From contig JFHB01000078.1 of the NCBI GenBank assembly GCA_000729835.1, positions 62,001 through 126,000 of the forward strand: a stretch of DNA of 64,000 nt, read 5' to 3'. Positions 21,958-33,985 of the stretch are shown here, in pieces. Origin of the DNA: Atkinsonella hypoxylon (Eukaryota > Ascomycota > Sordariomycetes > Hypocreales > Clavicipitaceae). The notes below the pieces were generated by a model that searched no databases, was not told the origin of the DNA, and worked only from the letters and a program-made list of their open reading frames with translations. The stretch's first letter is position 1, and each line of letters opens with the position of its first letter. Made by a program: the position numbers and the translations under genes.

Positions 21958-23329
21958 GGTTACGAAAAAGCTTGGGTGGAAGATGGAGTTGGGAAAGGAA
22001 CTACGTTGTCGTAGATACAAGCGTTGATGATTGTCTCTGCTTTGCCGATGTATGCAAACAGGAAGAACATGGACGAGAGACTACGCTAAACCTCTATTTA
22101 TGATGACGACCAGATGCCAACATGGAAAACACAAAAAGCGCCACCGAGGGCCCGGGCAGGTACAGGCAGTAATAGTGACGTGGTCAAAATTGTAGATTTC
22201 AAGTTTACACTTGGGAAAGCCGCGTCTTGGTTGAAGCTTGAGAAGTGGGAGCAGGTGACGTCAGGGCTATCGCGCGGCATGTGCGCCAGCCAGTGCTGAA
22301 GTCTAACGGTCTCAGAGGGCTGAGACGCGAGAGAGTCGGGCCGCTTGCTCCGAAGGTCGTACATGTCACCTCTGTGCCGGCCCGCTTTTTCTCTATAGTA
22401 GATTCCGACTGCTCTCCAAACTTTGCTGTCGCACTTTAATCTGCAGAGGATAATTGATTGATTGATTGCCGACGGCGCTTAGCTCGTCTAGCCAGCTCGG
22501 ATGGACGGCAATCGAACGCCGATCCTGCGCGCCTCACGAACCCAATGAGTTGACTAGCACGCTCGCGAACCTTCACCACTGCGTGTTTTCTGTTCTGATC
22601 TTCTTGACTGCTTTGGCGGCTTATGAAGCAGCCGCTTCGCCTACAACACGTTTGTTAAAAACGCATACTAACAGACCAAGCTTGGACACATTTAAAAAAA
22701 TGATTCATACCATGCTCCTAACCTCATAGTGTCTTTGATCGTCCTCGTCAAGGCTATTATCACGGCAATGCACAATCTAAGCGTGTATCAAGTGTGGAAC
22801 ACCCACATAAAGTGCTTGTACGCGCGAATGGTTTCACACTGAACTTTGCATGTGCCGCGAACCGTTTTAGGCGACAAGATACCTGGTTGTCTGCAATTCA
22901 CTGTTCTGGCCACGGCTATTTATAATGGTATGGAACGTGACGATCGGTCTGCGCGTAACTTCATACTTGGCAATCAACGTCGTTTTGGGTACTTGACCTG
23001 ATTTATCATTTGCATTCTCTCCGCACCTGGAGGAGCGATCAGGCGAGAGCTCAGAGATCTTCATGCAATATCAGTCACTGTAGGGAGTAGGGACCCGGTT
23101 CGGCCATGCAAAGGCAGGAGCCTCAAATACCCCGTTGTCCGGTTAGTCGGCCATCCTAGCAGCAGCAGCAGCAAATTGGCGATATATTAACAGATGAGGG
23201 CGAGGACCACGAGTTCTTATCTGATTAACTAGAGTGCTGGACACCATATGACAGTGCTTTAGTTTACATAGTTGATGAAGTACATCTGTCGCGGTCGAAA
23301 ATTAAATACCGTCACATTTACATGTTTAT
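21958..23329. other. Intergenic
   Basis: Promoter of the 99-aa membrane protein and 3' side of the thioesterase gene. A CAG-type run (about 23160-23173) and a degenerate T-arm-like stem near 22505-22525 are present, but no gene can be supported. Confidence 0.5.
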
Positions 23330-24227
23330 CTAGTCCACATCTTCCAGGAATTTCGGCGGTGCAACATAGGGACCAGCTTCACTCATAGTGCCAGCGATAT
23401 ATCTAGCATGAGGCCATGTCAGTCACTATTCTATAAGCACGAACGGATGGGCGAGCAAACTTGGTATGGCTGCCCCGGGCAGCTAATTGACCCTTGCTAT
23501 TCATAAATGTGACTGTAGTATAAGCAAGCGTCTTGCCAACTATACACATTGTCAGCTTTGCATACTCCTTACAGCCACAACGTGGTACATACTCTTATCG
23601 CACGTAGCTGTTCCTTTGAGGACATCACCTGGTCTACCGCCGGGAGAGAGATACGTGACTGCAAAAGTCAACATGCCTTCATGTAGGAATCAGCAGCAAG
23701 AACAATCAAATACCATTTAGATCAGTCGTGACACCAGTTGCCCATCGCCCCGTGGACGCGACGGCCAACGACCCCCCAAGGTCAACTAGACTTGCTAGTG
23801 TGCCGCCGTGGATGGTATCGAGACGGTTCTAAGGCATGGATTGGTGAGGATACGGTTATAAACGCGCGGTGTGGGGAGGCATACTGCCATACCGTATGGT
23901 CTTTATGGATGTCAAGCTCAAAATTGACGCGGCCGGCTTCGGCGCTCAGTACTCTGAACTGAAATCTGTCAGCAGGCGTCATTAATAGTAATTTTTTTTA
24001 AATACATACACTTGGACCTAGAAGTCTGTTACGTAATTAGTGTTGTCCATGTAGGTATATGTGTTGGTGAAGACGATGACGGGCTATGATACCTTGGCTC
24101 CAAACCTGACTCCGCCATGAAGGACCTCATAACCTGGGCAGCATGGTTTAGTTACGTGAGTTTGAGGGAAGAGAGGGACGAGACGGACGGCTTTTGTGAA
24201 GGCATGAGGTGATAATTTCTTGGCCAT
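23330..24227 (-). CDS. Hotdog-fold thioesterase (4HBT/PaaI type), at least six exons
   Basis: No long frame shows this gene; it appears on splicing the minus strand. Confident exons: about 23965-23893, 23828-23714, 23658-23593, 23539-23461 and 23402-23330, with phases that join exactly. The product reads FRVLSAEAGRVNFELDI, DHTNRLDTIHGGTLASLVDL, GRWATGVTTDLNVTYLSPGG, DKIGKTLAYTTVTFMN and ARGSHTKYIAGTM, ending FLEDVD. The HGGTLASLVDLGGS motif is the active-site segment of the acyl-CoA thioesterase hotdog family. The first exon probably starts at the ATG at 24227 (MAKKLSPHAFTK). Its link to the 23965 exon runs through 23966-24070, where a 6-nt or 14-nt micro-exon around 24013-24026 seems needed; this junction is unresolved. 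Substrate unknown. Divergent from the ABC transporter. Confidence 0.8.
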
Positions 24228-25821
24228 TGCGATATCGGGAATTCTTGAAGCTGCGTTTGGCGTGAGAGGATGTTGAAGGTGTTGAAGGCGGACCTGGTTG
24301 AGCAGCGATGTACAGGGGATGTACTCCGTAGCCGAGAGTCGGATGGCGTTGTTACCGCTGTGGCTGGCGCTGTGGCTGGCGTACAAGAGGCGCTGGCACG
24401 CTCCTTGCGTCCGTATATTACGTAAGGAGCCCACAATTTTGTCTCCTCGAAAGGGATGCCCAAAATCTCTTTTGTTACAATATTATCTACGAACAAACCA
24501 CACTCATCATTATTACTTGGACCCCAAAGGAGCACACAATGTGCAACACATCCCACATCCATGGTAGTGGCGAGGGTAGTCGGGTCGGACTGAAAAGGTG
24601 CGATTAACATGCTGACACTTGGCTGGGTTGGGGCAAGCAAATTGAGTATTGATATCTCTCTGACTCGTTGACGCCGAAATAGCTCCAACCCGGTACCGAC
24701 AAGGATTATACACCAATAAGAGACGTTGGTTCTCTTCAAGATACTTCCTCTACAGTAGAAGTACCTAGAAGCACTCATGCTACAAAGAGGTAATTCGGAA
24801 GGCCCGCAACTCGTTAAGCCAAGGAGGTGTTGTCGTGACTCGTGAGGCTAAGATATCGACCGGGTTCGAGCCATTTCGGCGTTAAAGAGACTCGGGCGAC
24901 TGAAAATTGCTACTGGGGCGAATGTCCCACTTGTTTTAGCCAGCTTCCCCTCGAAAATCTGACTTGTCTGATATTAGCTAGTAAGTAGTGTGGGGAAAGT
25001 TTCAATTACCCGAACAGCAACACTCTTGAGGTTTCATTGTGTTGCAATGAAAGCTATTTTTGTGGATACAATCGTTATGGGACGGCTTGCGGCATTTGAC
25101 TAGGGGGTCTATAACTACACTTATCATCTGTTGTTAGAGCTGACGAGTCTATCATCATCATCAGTTAGTCGGAGGGCCTTGAAACCTCGTTAATTCTCGT
25201 GCTGACGCTGTAAGAGGGTTGGTTGCTCATGATGATGGTGACGACGATGAAATTGATGAAATTGGCGTGCTTCTGACGTTGGGAGCGTTGCAAATTCAAT
25301 GTCAAGCTGGTTAGACTCAAGGAGAAACGAGACAAGTACTTTTGTCTGAAAACCACCCGTGCACTTACTCGACATCGTCAAATTAGCTTCAACCGCATTT
25401 GTTGAAACTCAGCCTCGACCTAAAATATGCAGAAAAACGCACATAGCATTCTGCCAACAAAGCTACCCCCACCCGGGACTGAGGTGAAATTACGAGATAG
25501 GCTGGAGCTAGACTTGTGCCCGTGAAGATGCAGATGTGCTTCATTGGCTTCTATTTTCCCGGCTAAAGAGTCCGGTCCCTGGCTGAGCTCTGGTGCTTCC
25601 TTTCCACCTCTTCTCTTTCCTTTTCAAAGTGCATGGGGAAAACACAAGGTCAGTGTATGTTACATGCCTTTTTATCTCAAGACGCTTGCCACCTGGCTGA
25701 TTAACGAATAGTAACTGTTATTTTCTGTTATTCAAATCAAAAGTTCTTATACACAAAGGTCTCATGCTATCCCCCTCAGTTCAATGACAGCATATTCGAA
25801 GTTTCTGTGGAGAAGGCCATC
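24228..25821. other. 1.6-kb divergent promoter region
   Basis: Between the thioesterase and the ABC transporter. A TACTCCGTA motif is at 24322. The minus-strand frames here lack domains. Regulatory sites of the pump are expected but none is convincing by eye. Confidence 0.45.
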
Positions 25822-28800
25822 ATGGCGGACCAACAATTAGATGCCAACGCTCTTCAATGCCCGCTACGAGTTTCACGAGACTCTTCCTCAACGGTGGGAA
25901 ACTACAAAATGGTCGACACAGGATCCCCCGCCGCGAGAAGCTTTGTATCAGTTGAGCAGGCAGAAGCCGACTTTGCTGAGCTCCGGAAAGAGTTGACTGG
26001 GAGATCCCGAGGTAACAGCCGTGAGCGCGACACCGCGGAATACGGAGATCTTGAAAAGGCTGTTGCTACTGTCCCTATAGAATTCAGAAACGCTGGCACA
26101 GATGCCACTTCCGATTCTGAATCTGATTTCGACCTCGAGGCGGCTTTGCGGGGAAATCTTGCTGCTGGAGAGGCTGTCGGTATCAAAAACAAGCACATTG
26201 GCGTATGCTGGGATGGTCTGACCGTGAAAGGCATCGGTGGCAAGACCAGTTACGTCCAAACTTTCCCAGATGGTGTAATCAGTTTCTTCGATGTCATCAC
26301 TCCCGTCATGGGTCTCCTTGGACTAGGCAGCAAGCCGGCGGAAGCTACTCTACTCGACGACTTTCGAGGCGTCTGCAAGCCAGGAGAGATGGTCCTCATC
26401 CTGGGCAAGCCTGGTTCTGGATGCACGACATTTCTGAAAACCATCGCCAATCAACGCTACGGATATACGAGCGTCCAAGGAGACGTGTTCTATGGCCCCT
26501 GGACTGCCAAAGAATTCAAACGCTACCGAGCCGAGGCCGTCTATAATGCCGAGGACGATGCTCACCATCCCACTCTGACCGTGGAGCAGACACTGGGCTT
26601 TGCTCTCGACACAAAGATGCCTGCTAGACGACCCGGAAACATGACCAAGGCTGAGTTCAAAGAGCATGTCATTTCCACGCTGCTCAAGATGTTCAACATT
26701 GAACACACGAGAAAGTCGTTTGTTGGCAATCACTCCGTGCAAGGTATCTCTGGCGGCGAGCGCAAGCGTGTTTCCATTGCCGAGATGATGGTTACGCATG
26801 CTTGCATTCTGTCGTGGGATAACAGCACGCGTGGTCTCGATGCGAGTACAGCTCTGGATTTCGTGAAATCGATTCGCATCCAGACCAACCTCTACAGGAC
26901 AACAACGTTTGTGTCTCTGTACCAGGCCTCGGAGAAAATCTACAATCTCTTCGACGGAGTCATGGTGATTGATGAGGGGAAACAAGTCTTTTTCGGCCCC
27001 GCCAAAGAAGCCCGTCGCTATTTCGAGGGACTTGGTTTCGAGTCACGGCCGAAACAGACAACCGCCGATTACCTGATAGGCTGTACGGATGAGTTCGAGC
27101 GGCAATACGTCTCAGGGCGATCAGAGAAGAATGCACCGCATAATGCAGCAACTCTTCGGGAGGCCTTCCGCAAGTCTGCTTACCACAACAAGATGGTGTC
27201 TGAAATTACAGACTACAGGAACAACCTAGAGCGGGAGAAGCACAAACACGACGACTTCCAGGTTGCAGTCGAGGAGAGCAAGCGCGGTACGTCAAAGAGA
27301 TCCGTCTACCAAGTTGGATTTCATCTTCAGGTCTGGGCTCTCGTCAAGAGGCAATTCACGCTTAGGCTACAGGATCGGTTCAACTTGACTTTGGCTTGGG
27401 GGCGAAGCATGGTCACCGCCATAGTGCTGGGCACGCTTTACCTCAAGCAGGAGAACACGTCTGCCGGTGCCTTCAGTAAAGGTGGTGTGTTATTCGGTGC
27501 CCTTATGCTCAATGCTTTCCAGGCATTCGCTGAACTAGCGGGCACCATGCTTGGCCGAGCCGTTGTGGACAAACACAAGGCGTTCGCATTTTACAGACCA
27601 TCTGCCTTGTGGATCGCGCAGTTCATCGTGGATCAAGCGTTCGCAGTCACGGAGATGCTTGTCTTTTCTATCATCGTCTACTTCATGACGGGGCTGGTAA
27701 GAAGTGCCGCCGCCTTCTTCACATTCTATCTGCTGATGCTGTGCGGGAACATGGCCCTGACCTTGTGCTTCCGTATTATGGGTTGCGCCAGCACGGATAT
27801 TGACTACGCTATCAGATTTTCTGTTGTGCTCATGCATCTCTTCGTCACCACTTCAGGATACATGATTCCATACCAGTCGGAAAATGTTTGGCTACGATGG
27901 ATCTACTGGGTCAACCCCCTTGGCCTCGTCTTCAGTGCCTTGATGCAGAACGAGTTCCAGCGCATCGACATGACTTGCACGGCAGATTCGCTCATCCCCT
28001 CAGGCCCAGGCTACACGGATATCAATCATCAGGTTTGCACGCTCCCAGGCTCCAACGCCGGCACTACCGTCGTGGTCGGTGCCGATTACATCGCTCGCGC
28101 GTTCTCATGCTATCCTGGGGATCTGTGGCGCAACTGGGGTATCGTGGTTGCCATCATCGTTCTCTTGCTCATTCTGAATGTCGTCGTGGGTGAAGTTGTT
28201 CAGTTTGGAATGGGCGGCAACTCGTTCAAGATCTATCAACGCCCGAATAAGGAGCGGGAGACCCTCAACGAGATGCTGATGCAGAAACGGGAGACGAGAC
28301 GCAGGGACAAGACCAATGAAGCCGGGCCGGGTCTGGTGATCAAGTCGGAGAGCATCTTGACCTGGGAGAATCTCAACTACGACGTTGTTCCAGGGGGGAC
28401 ACGACGTCTCCTCAACAATGTTTTCGGCTACGTGCGTCCTGGCGAGCTGACAGCTCTGATGGGTGCTTCGGGTGCCGGCAAGACCACGCTGCTTGACGTC
28501 CTGGCTCTCCGCAAGAATATTGGTGTCATCACCGGGCATATCCTCGTGGATGGCTGCAAGCCCGGCAAGCAGTTTCAACGATCGACATCGTACGCCGAAC
28601 AGCTCGATCTGCACGAGCCAACGCAGACGGTGCGTGAAGCACTTCGATTCTCCGCCGATCTCCGACAACCGTACGAGACCCCTATGGTCGAACGTCACGC
28701 CTATGTTGAGGAGATCATTAGTGTCCTAGAGATGGAGGCCATTGCAGACTGCATCATTGGCACCCCCGAGGCAGGTCTGACAGTCGAGCAACGCAAGCGA

Positions 28801-30304
28801 ATCACCATCGGAGTCGAGCTCGCTGCGAAACCCGAGCTGCTGCTGTTCTTAGATGAGCCGACCTCTGGACTAGACAGTCAGAGTGCCTTCAATATTGTGC
28901 GCTTCCTCAGGAAGCTTGCTGCCGCAGGCCAAGCCATTCTCTGCACCATTCATCAGCCCGACGCCGCGTTGTTCGAAAGCTTCGACAGACTCCTGTTGCT
29001 ACAGCATGGAGGCAAGACCGTATACTTTGGTGACATTGGCCAAGACGCATGTGTTCTGCGGGCGTACCTGAAGCGCCATGGTGCCGAAGCTGCGCCCATG
29101 GACAACGTGGCCGAGTTCATGCTGGAAGCCATTGGCACGGGCGGCGGCGCTCGATGTATTGGCGACCGTGACTGGTCTGAAATCTGGAATGAGAGTCCTG
29201 AGCTGGAGCTGGCCAAGAGGGCCATGGTCGAGATGCGAACGGCGCGACGAGCCGTGGCACAGGGCTCGAGCCACGAAGTTGAGAGGGAGTATGCCTCCCC
29301 GACATACCACCAGCTCAAGATTGTGTGTCGTCGCATGTTCCGCACCTTCTGGCGCTCACCGAATTACCTCTTCACCCGCCTTTTCATCCACGCTGCCCTC
29401 GGCCTCACCACCGGGCTCACGTTCCTGCACCTAGACGACTCCCTCTCCTCCCTGCAGCACACCGTCTTCGTCGTGTTCCAGGTCACAGTTCTGCCGTCTC
29501 TCATCATAAAACAGGTCGAATTCATGTTTCATACCAAGCGAGCCCTGTTCTTCCGCGAGGCCATGTCCAAGATGTACTCGCCCACGACGTTCGCAACCGC
29601 CATGGTCGCAGTCGAGATGCCCTACTCCATCCTCTGTGCCGTGGTCTTCTTCGTCTGCATACAATTACTGCCCGGGCTCGACGCGACTCCCTCACGAGCC
29701 GGATACCAGTTCTTCATGATCCTCATCACCGAGTTCTTTTGCGTGACCTTGGCCCAGGGTCTAGCCTCGCTGACGCCGTCGCCACACATCTCAGCCCAGA
29801 TCAATCCCTTATTCCTTGTCATCCTTAACCTGTCCTGCGGCGTCATGATTCCCGCGTCCCGGATGCCTGGTTTCTGGCGTGCATCGTTGCACCGGATTAA
29901 TCCGTTGACCTGGCTGATGGGCGGCATGGTGCCTACTGCGCGCCACGATCTCAAGGTGGTGTGTACCCCTGGCGAACTGAGTCGCTTCGTCGCCCCCGAC
30001 AACACGAGCTGTGGAGAATACATGACGGCCTTCTTCGCGGCCGGCGCACCGGGGTACCTCGTTGCCAACGATACGCAGAACTGCGAGTATTGCGCTTACA
30101 AGGTTGGAGATGAGTTCTACGAGCCCCTCGACATGTCGTTTTACAGCAGGTGGCGCGACCTGGGGATTTACGTCGCTTACATTGGGGTCAACTTGGTTAT
30201 TTTATTCACTGCGGTATGGGTGCCTATCGCTCTTTTACTTGTGTGTGAATTTGTGGTAACTGACAAACATGCAGAGTCGGTTCCTCAACTTTAACAAGAG
30301 GTGA
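25822..30304 (+). CDS. PDR/CDR-type ABC-G multidrug transporter, full length
   Basis: About 1473 aa in the order NBD1-TMD1-NBD2-TMD2, the usual 1450-1500 aa size of pleiotropic drug resistance pumps of the plasma membrane. NBD1 has the PDR-type degenerate Walker A GKPGSGCTT (about 195-203, Cys for Lys), an intact ISGGERKR signature and WDNSTRGLD in place of the usual Walker B. NBD2 has a canonical Walker A GASGAGKTT (Lys887), degenerate signature LTVEQRKR and LLLFLDEPTSGLDS. Six TM helices plus a large Cys-containing loop follow each NBD. The ATG at 25822 is the first in frame. A 61-nt intron at 30214-30274 (GTATGG...ACTGAC...GCAG) likely removes the odd tail and adds ten codons, ending RFLNFNKR, as in related pumps; without it the frame ends at 30294. 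Substrate cannot be inferred. Confidence 0.93.
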
Positions 30305-30882
30305 TATGCAGCATTAGTTGTGACGCTAGAGGCCACGAATATCAGTTTCATTCTGGGAAGTTGATGCTGGCTGGGTGTAGAGATGCGGGCCAACTAAAAG
30401 GATGTGAAATAGTTTTGTATACTTTTTTTCATACAGATTGCATATAATGTGATATATTCCGTATTCACGATTACAATGACATGTCCTTACGCCCATTAAT
30501 GAATGCCCTACCATGGGCGCCTTCCGCTGTGCTCCTGGCTTCGACTTGGTATTGAACACGGAGATGCGCTGCGCAGAAGCTGCTGACGGGACATGGCGTC
30601 AGAGTCAGGAGATGAAATTTGTGAGGCACGTCAATAGAATTGGGATGCAGATTATTAATCTGTGCGCATGGCACTCGGCTGTCAGCCACATGCACGTACA
30701 CATGCTTGTCTCAGGTTCGCATGATCATGGCATGACATGATCCACACGCCAGAGTGGTCGTAGAAACTCAAACTGGTGTAAATTCGACTCTACTGTAACC
30801 TGGTCCATGATTGCTAATTTTCAAATTCGCCAACTCGCCAACTCGCCATTCTAGTACAACAGCTTTCGTACATGTCCTGCAA
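30305..30882. other. Intergenic
   Basis: 3' region of the ABC transporter and promoter of the TANGO2-like gene. No gene seen. Confidence 0.5.
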
Positions 30883-31941
30883 ATGTGCATCGTCCTCTTC
30901 ACCACCGCCCACCCGGACTACGCGCTCATTCTCGTAGACAACCGAGACGAGTTCGTTCTCCGCCCTACATCCCGACCACACTGGTGGACGCACCCCAGTA
31001 CGGGCCAGCAGGTCCTCTCCTCCAGGGACCTACAACGTGCTGAGAAAGGGACATGGATGGGCATCACCAAGGACGGCCTCTTTGCCGTGCTGACCAACTA
31101 TCGTGAGGCAAACACTCACGATGCGAGCCATCCCATCCACGGGATCAAGTCTCGCGGCGGCATGGTGACGGCCTGGTTAGCCGGACTTGGCCAGACTGTC
31201 AAGGACGGCGTGCACCACCTCGTCAAGGATGGAGGAGTGCAAGGTGTAGGCGGCTTCTCCATGGTCTGCGGGAAACTGAGGAAGAACAGCGCGGGCATTG
31301 CCGTCGTGAGCAACAGAGCTGCCCACGCCGACGATGTTCCTCTTGTTGCGCACCAGTGTGGAGAGACTTGGGGACTGAGCAATACCACGTTTGATGCGGA
31401 AGTCAAATGGCCCAAGGTCGAATTGGGCATAGAATTGCTCACAAATGCCATCAAAGATGCCGTCGAGAGGAAGACCGGTGAGGACGATCTGATTAAGCGG
31501 TTGTTTGCCCTTCTGGACACAGATACTTTCCCCGCCACGGATCCAGATACGCCGTTTGAGCAACTCACCCGACTGCTGAGACATACGATTTTCGTACCAG
31601 AACTCGGCGACAAGGAGCATCGGGCGGCAATGAGGAACGCACAGGCAAAGGGAAAGGCAGCATGGGCAGAAGACGAGGGCTCTCTCAAGGCCGTCGAGGA
31701 GGTCCTATTGGAGCAGCAGCCTGAGGTTGGCGCACAAGCCTCGACGGGATTCGAGACGGGATTCGAGACGGGATTCGAGACGGGAACGTACGGCACGCAG
31801 CGGCAAACAGTCATGCTGGCAGACTGGGAAGGAAGAGTCAAGATGGTCGAGCGGGCACGCTGGGATCGAAACGGACACAAGATACCGCGAGGAGAGGGCG
31901 ATGTCGTACACGAGTTCAAGATCGAAGGGTGGGAGGAATAG
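30883..31941 (+). CDS. TANGO2 / NRDE family protein
   Basis: A 352-aa single-exon protein starting MCIVLFTTAHPDYALILVDN. The family's hallmarks are present: Cys at position 2 (possible N-terminal nucleophile after Met removal), the NRDE motif at about residues 20-23, RPTSRPHWW, GTWMGI, and LTNYRE followed by SRGGMV. TANGO2 proteins were linked to Golgi organisation and later to haem or lipid handling; the molecular activity is unsettled. I chose this ATG because homologs start exactly at MC; the frame is open 24 codons upstream. A 12-bp in-frame triplication near the C-terminus (31746-31781) adds GFET three times. The gene is tandem with the ABC transporter, but nothing shows shared control. 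Confidence 0.9.
   Translation: MCIVLFTTAHPDYALILVDNRDEFVLRPTSRPHWWTHPSTGQQVLSSRDLQRAEKGTWMGITKDGLFAVLTNYREANTHDASHPIHGIKSRGGMVTAWLAGLGQTVKDGVHHLVKDGGVQGVGGFSMVCGKLRKNSAGIAVVSNRAAHADDVPLVAHQCGETWGLSNTTFDAEVKWPKVELGIELLTNAIKDAVERKTGEDDLIKRLFALLDTDTFPATDPDTPFEQLTRLLRHTIFVPELGDKEHRAAMRNAQAKGKAAWAEDEGSLKAVEEVLLEQQPEVGAQASTGFETGFETGFETGTYGTQRQTVMLADWEGRVKMVERARWDRNGHKIPRGEGDVVHEFKIEGWEE
31746..31781. repeat. 12-bp coding tandem repeat, three copies
   Basis: Three perfect copies of GGGATTCGAGAC encode GFET-GFET-GFET in the TANGO2-like protein. Confidence 0.95.
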
Positions 31942-32692
31942 GAGCCGACATCGACGCTCGAATGCATGACTTGTTGAAGCCAGAACACGCTGTCGGTAGC
32001 TTATGCATGCATAACAGAACAAGACAGTTCCAAGACTGCCTCGACAAGAAAGTATTCTTCGACGCTCTGCCTGGTCTGCGCCGAGTTTCAACGGACAGAC
32101 CGTCTGGCCTCCGCACGCCAGCGGCCAAGATGCAACTCCAACGTGGCCGCGGCTGTCTGCCACCTGCCCGACACTTGTAGCGAGCACATAGCGAGCACAA
32201 CGCGAGCCAGTCATTACGCGAAGAATCTTGCCGGCCCTTGCGATTCTCTTCCGCCTCCTCGAATCATGGCCTCTTTTAACAACAACAAAAAAAAAAAACA
32301 AGTGCGTGCCCACCCTTTTGCTTTTTTGCACCAGCTTGCCCGCGACGCTTGATTCACCAACGCTCCTTTCCCAGGCGCCAAATGCGCCAATACGGCTCCC
32401 TTGCTTTCCAGAATCAACTCTTCTTTCTTGCGTCTTGATTTCGTCGCAGTGCCAGGTGCTTTACCTTAGCCAAACCGACACATACAAGAGTGGTGCCCGT
32501 CTCGTCTTGAACCAAAGGGTCGCCCGTCCCCTGCATTCTTGCTCATCATAACATTACCAAGGGCATTATCCGGTGCTATTTACTCGTCTTGGCTTACGTT
32601 TTGTTGTATAATACGCGATGAATATTCTTTGAACACTCACAAAAACGGCCATTGCTCTTCTATCTGAAGGCGTTGTCGGGTCAGGCTGCATC
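31942..32692. other. Intergenic
   Basis: 3' region of the TANGO2-like gene and promoter/5' UTR of the gene at 32693. An AACAACAAC stretch and A run lie near 32279-32298. No gene seen. Confidence 0.5.
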
Positions 32693-33985
32693 ATGCCTAG
32701 ACGCTCGTTGCCGCGCCCTGTTATATCCGCACCATTGGGCCCCGTCAAGTCTTCACGTGGCCCGGACCTTGTACGAGGCAAGAACTTCGAGCTCGTCGAC
32801 AGTATCAAGGACTGCGAGTCAGAGTCAGCTTCCTCGACGCCCGCTGTTTCGACAATTGCAGCTCGACGATCGAGGCGCGTCTCCGCCAGCTTCTTGCACT
32901 CCGCTGCGCCATCCACGAGCCCGGTCGTCGCTGAGTCTGACGTCACTGCCGTGACTCATATTGAACCTACCAAGGGCAGAAAGGCCTCTTCTGGCAGACG
33001 GCCTGCGCTTTTTTCTCTGTCGACGAGATCCCTCCTCAGGCAGCCTTCTAGATACACACTCGTTGCCCAAGCCGGCTCCATTGAGGATGAAGAGAATATA
33101 GCGCCTTTGGAAGAGAGTGGTGAAAAGGTCTCGAATTCGACCTTTCCGCAGGCGGCGATGAGCAAGCTGCCGAAATCAAGAACCATGACAGTTCTGCATG
33201 GACTCAAAAAGTCCTTATCTCGACCCAGCTTAGCGGCCGTGATAAACTCTGGCTTTGAGAGCAAGATGACGATGACTCCCAGCAAGTTGTCAATAGTCAG
33301 GACGAAAAATGATCAAGTATCCAGCCCCTTGACATTGGCGTCTTCAGAAATCACTTCTACACCTAGCTCTGGAATCAGCCATTCTTCATGTCAGTCTACT
33401 CCGCGGCTAGATGACAAGTACATTGACGCTGCCCAAAGCTCAGAGTACTGGTCCGGCCGATTCATGGCACTACATGACCGATTTCTGTCGGAAAATCTCA
33501 CCGACGACTCTCTTTCGCTATATTCCTCCAGGGTTAACAACCACTGGCAAGAGCCAAAGTTGGCTGCGCTAGGTCGATATTCCCTGATTCCATCCCGCGA
33601 TCGGCTGACATATCTCGCTCCTTCGAACACGACATCTGCCCTCACAACCATCACTTACAACCCCAAACGACGACTCGCCGACCAGGAGAATCTCCGCCGC
33701 CGCCGCATCTTCAACTACCTCGACTCCCTCTGCAGAACCGACGAGGCAAGGACCTCCCTGAGATCATGGCAGAAAACGTACGCACAGCGCGTAGGCTGTC
33801 CAGAAGTGGTGTTCGGTAGAGCATCCCCGGACAGCAAAGATGGAAACCCCATGGTCCTTGGTAGTGTAGGCAGTCGTTTCAAGAGCGGCGGAAGGCGAAG
33901 CATGGCGTTGAACGAGCTGCCTAGTCCACGCACACCTGCGTTTCGCCTCAAACTTGCCGCAGGTCGTGGTGTAGCCGTGTGCTGA
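32693..33985 (+). CDS. Fungal protein of unknown function, 430 aa
   Basis: Single exon, starting MPRRSLPRPVISAPLGPVK. Residues 1-235 are Ser/Thr/Arg-rich and probably disordered. From about 245 the sequence becomes ordered: AAQSSEYWSGRFMALHDRFL, NHWQEPKLAALGRYSLIPSR, and a basic helical part RRRRIFNYLDSLCRTDEARTS followed by LRSWQKTYAQRVG. That C-terminal half looks like a conserved fungal module but I cannot name a domain. The abundance of basic residues and RS/SP sites would suit a phosphorylated nuclear or cytoskeletal protein, which is inference. The Met context (CATC ATG) is good. It is convergent with the Barentsz-like gene. Confidence 0.75.
   Translation: MPRRSLPRPVISAPLGPVKSSRGPDLVRGKNFELVDSIKDCESESASSTPAVSTIAARRSRRVSASFLHSAAPSTSPVVAESDVTAVTHIEPTKGRKASSGRRPALFSLSTRSLLRQPSRYTLVAQAGSIEDEENIAPLEESGEKVSNSTFPQAAMSKLPKSRTMTVLHGLKKSLSRPSLAAVINSGFESKMTMTPSKLSIVRTKNDQVSSPLTLASSEITSTPSSGISHSSCQSTPRLDDKYIDAAQSSEYWSGRFMALHDRFLSENLTDDSLSLYSSRVNNHWQEPKLAALGRYSLIPSRDRLTYLAPSNTTSALTTITYNPKRRLADQENLRRRRIFNYLDSLCRTDEARTSLRSWQKTYAQRVGCPEVVFGRASPDSKDGNPMVLGSVGSRFKSGGRRSMALNELPSPRTPAFRLKLAAGRGVAVC

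Noticed and set aside
22495..22580. tRNA-like stretch on the minus strand with GTTCGATT and a possible T arm
   Set aside because: The anticodon loop lacks T33, the T stem closes with a mismatch and no acceptor stem can be paired; a covariance-model scan would settle it.
23330..30304. Possible metabolite cluster (thioesterase plus ABC pump, with a desaturase-family enzyme nearby)
   Set aside because: No polyketide synthase, peptide synthetase, terpene synthase or pathway regulator is present; these families are common outside clusters.
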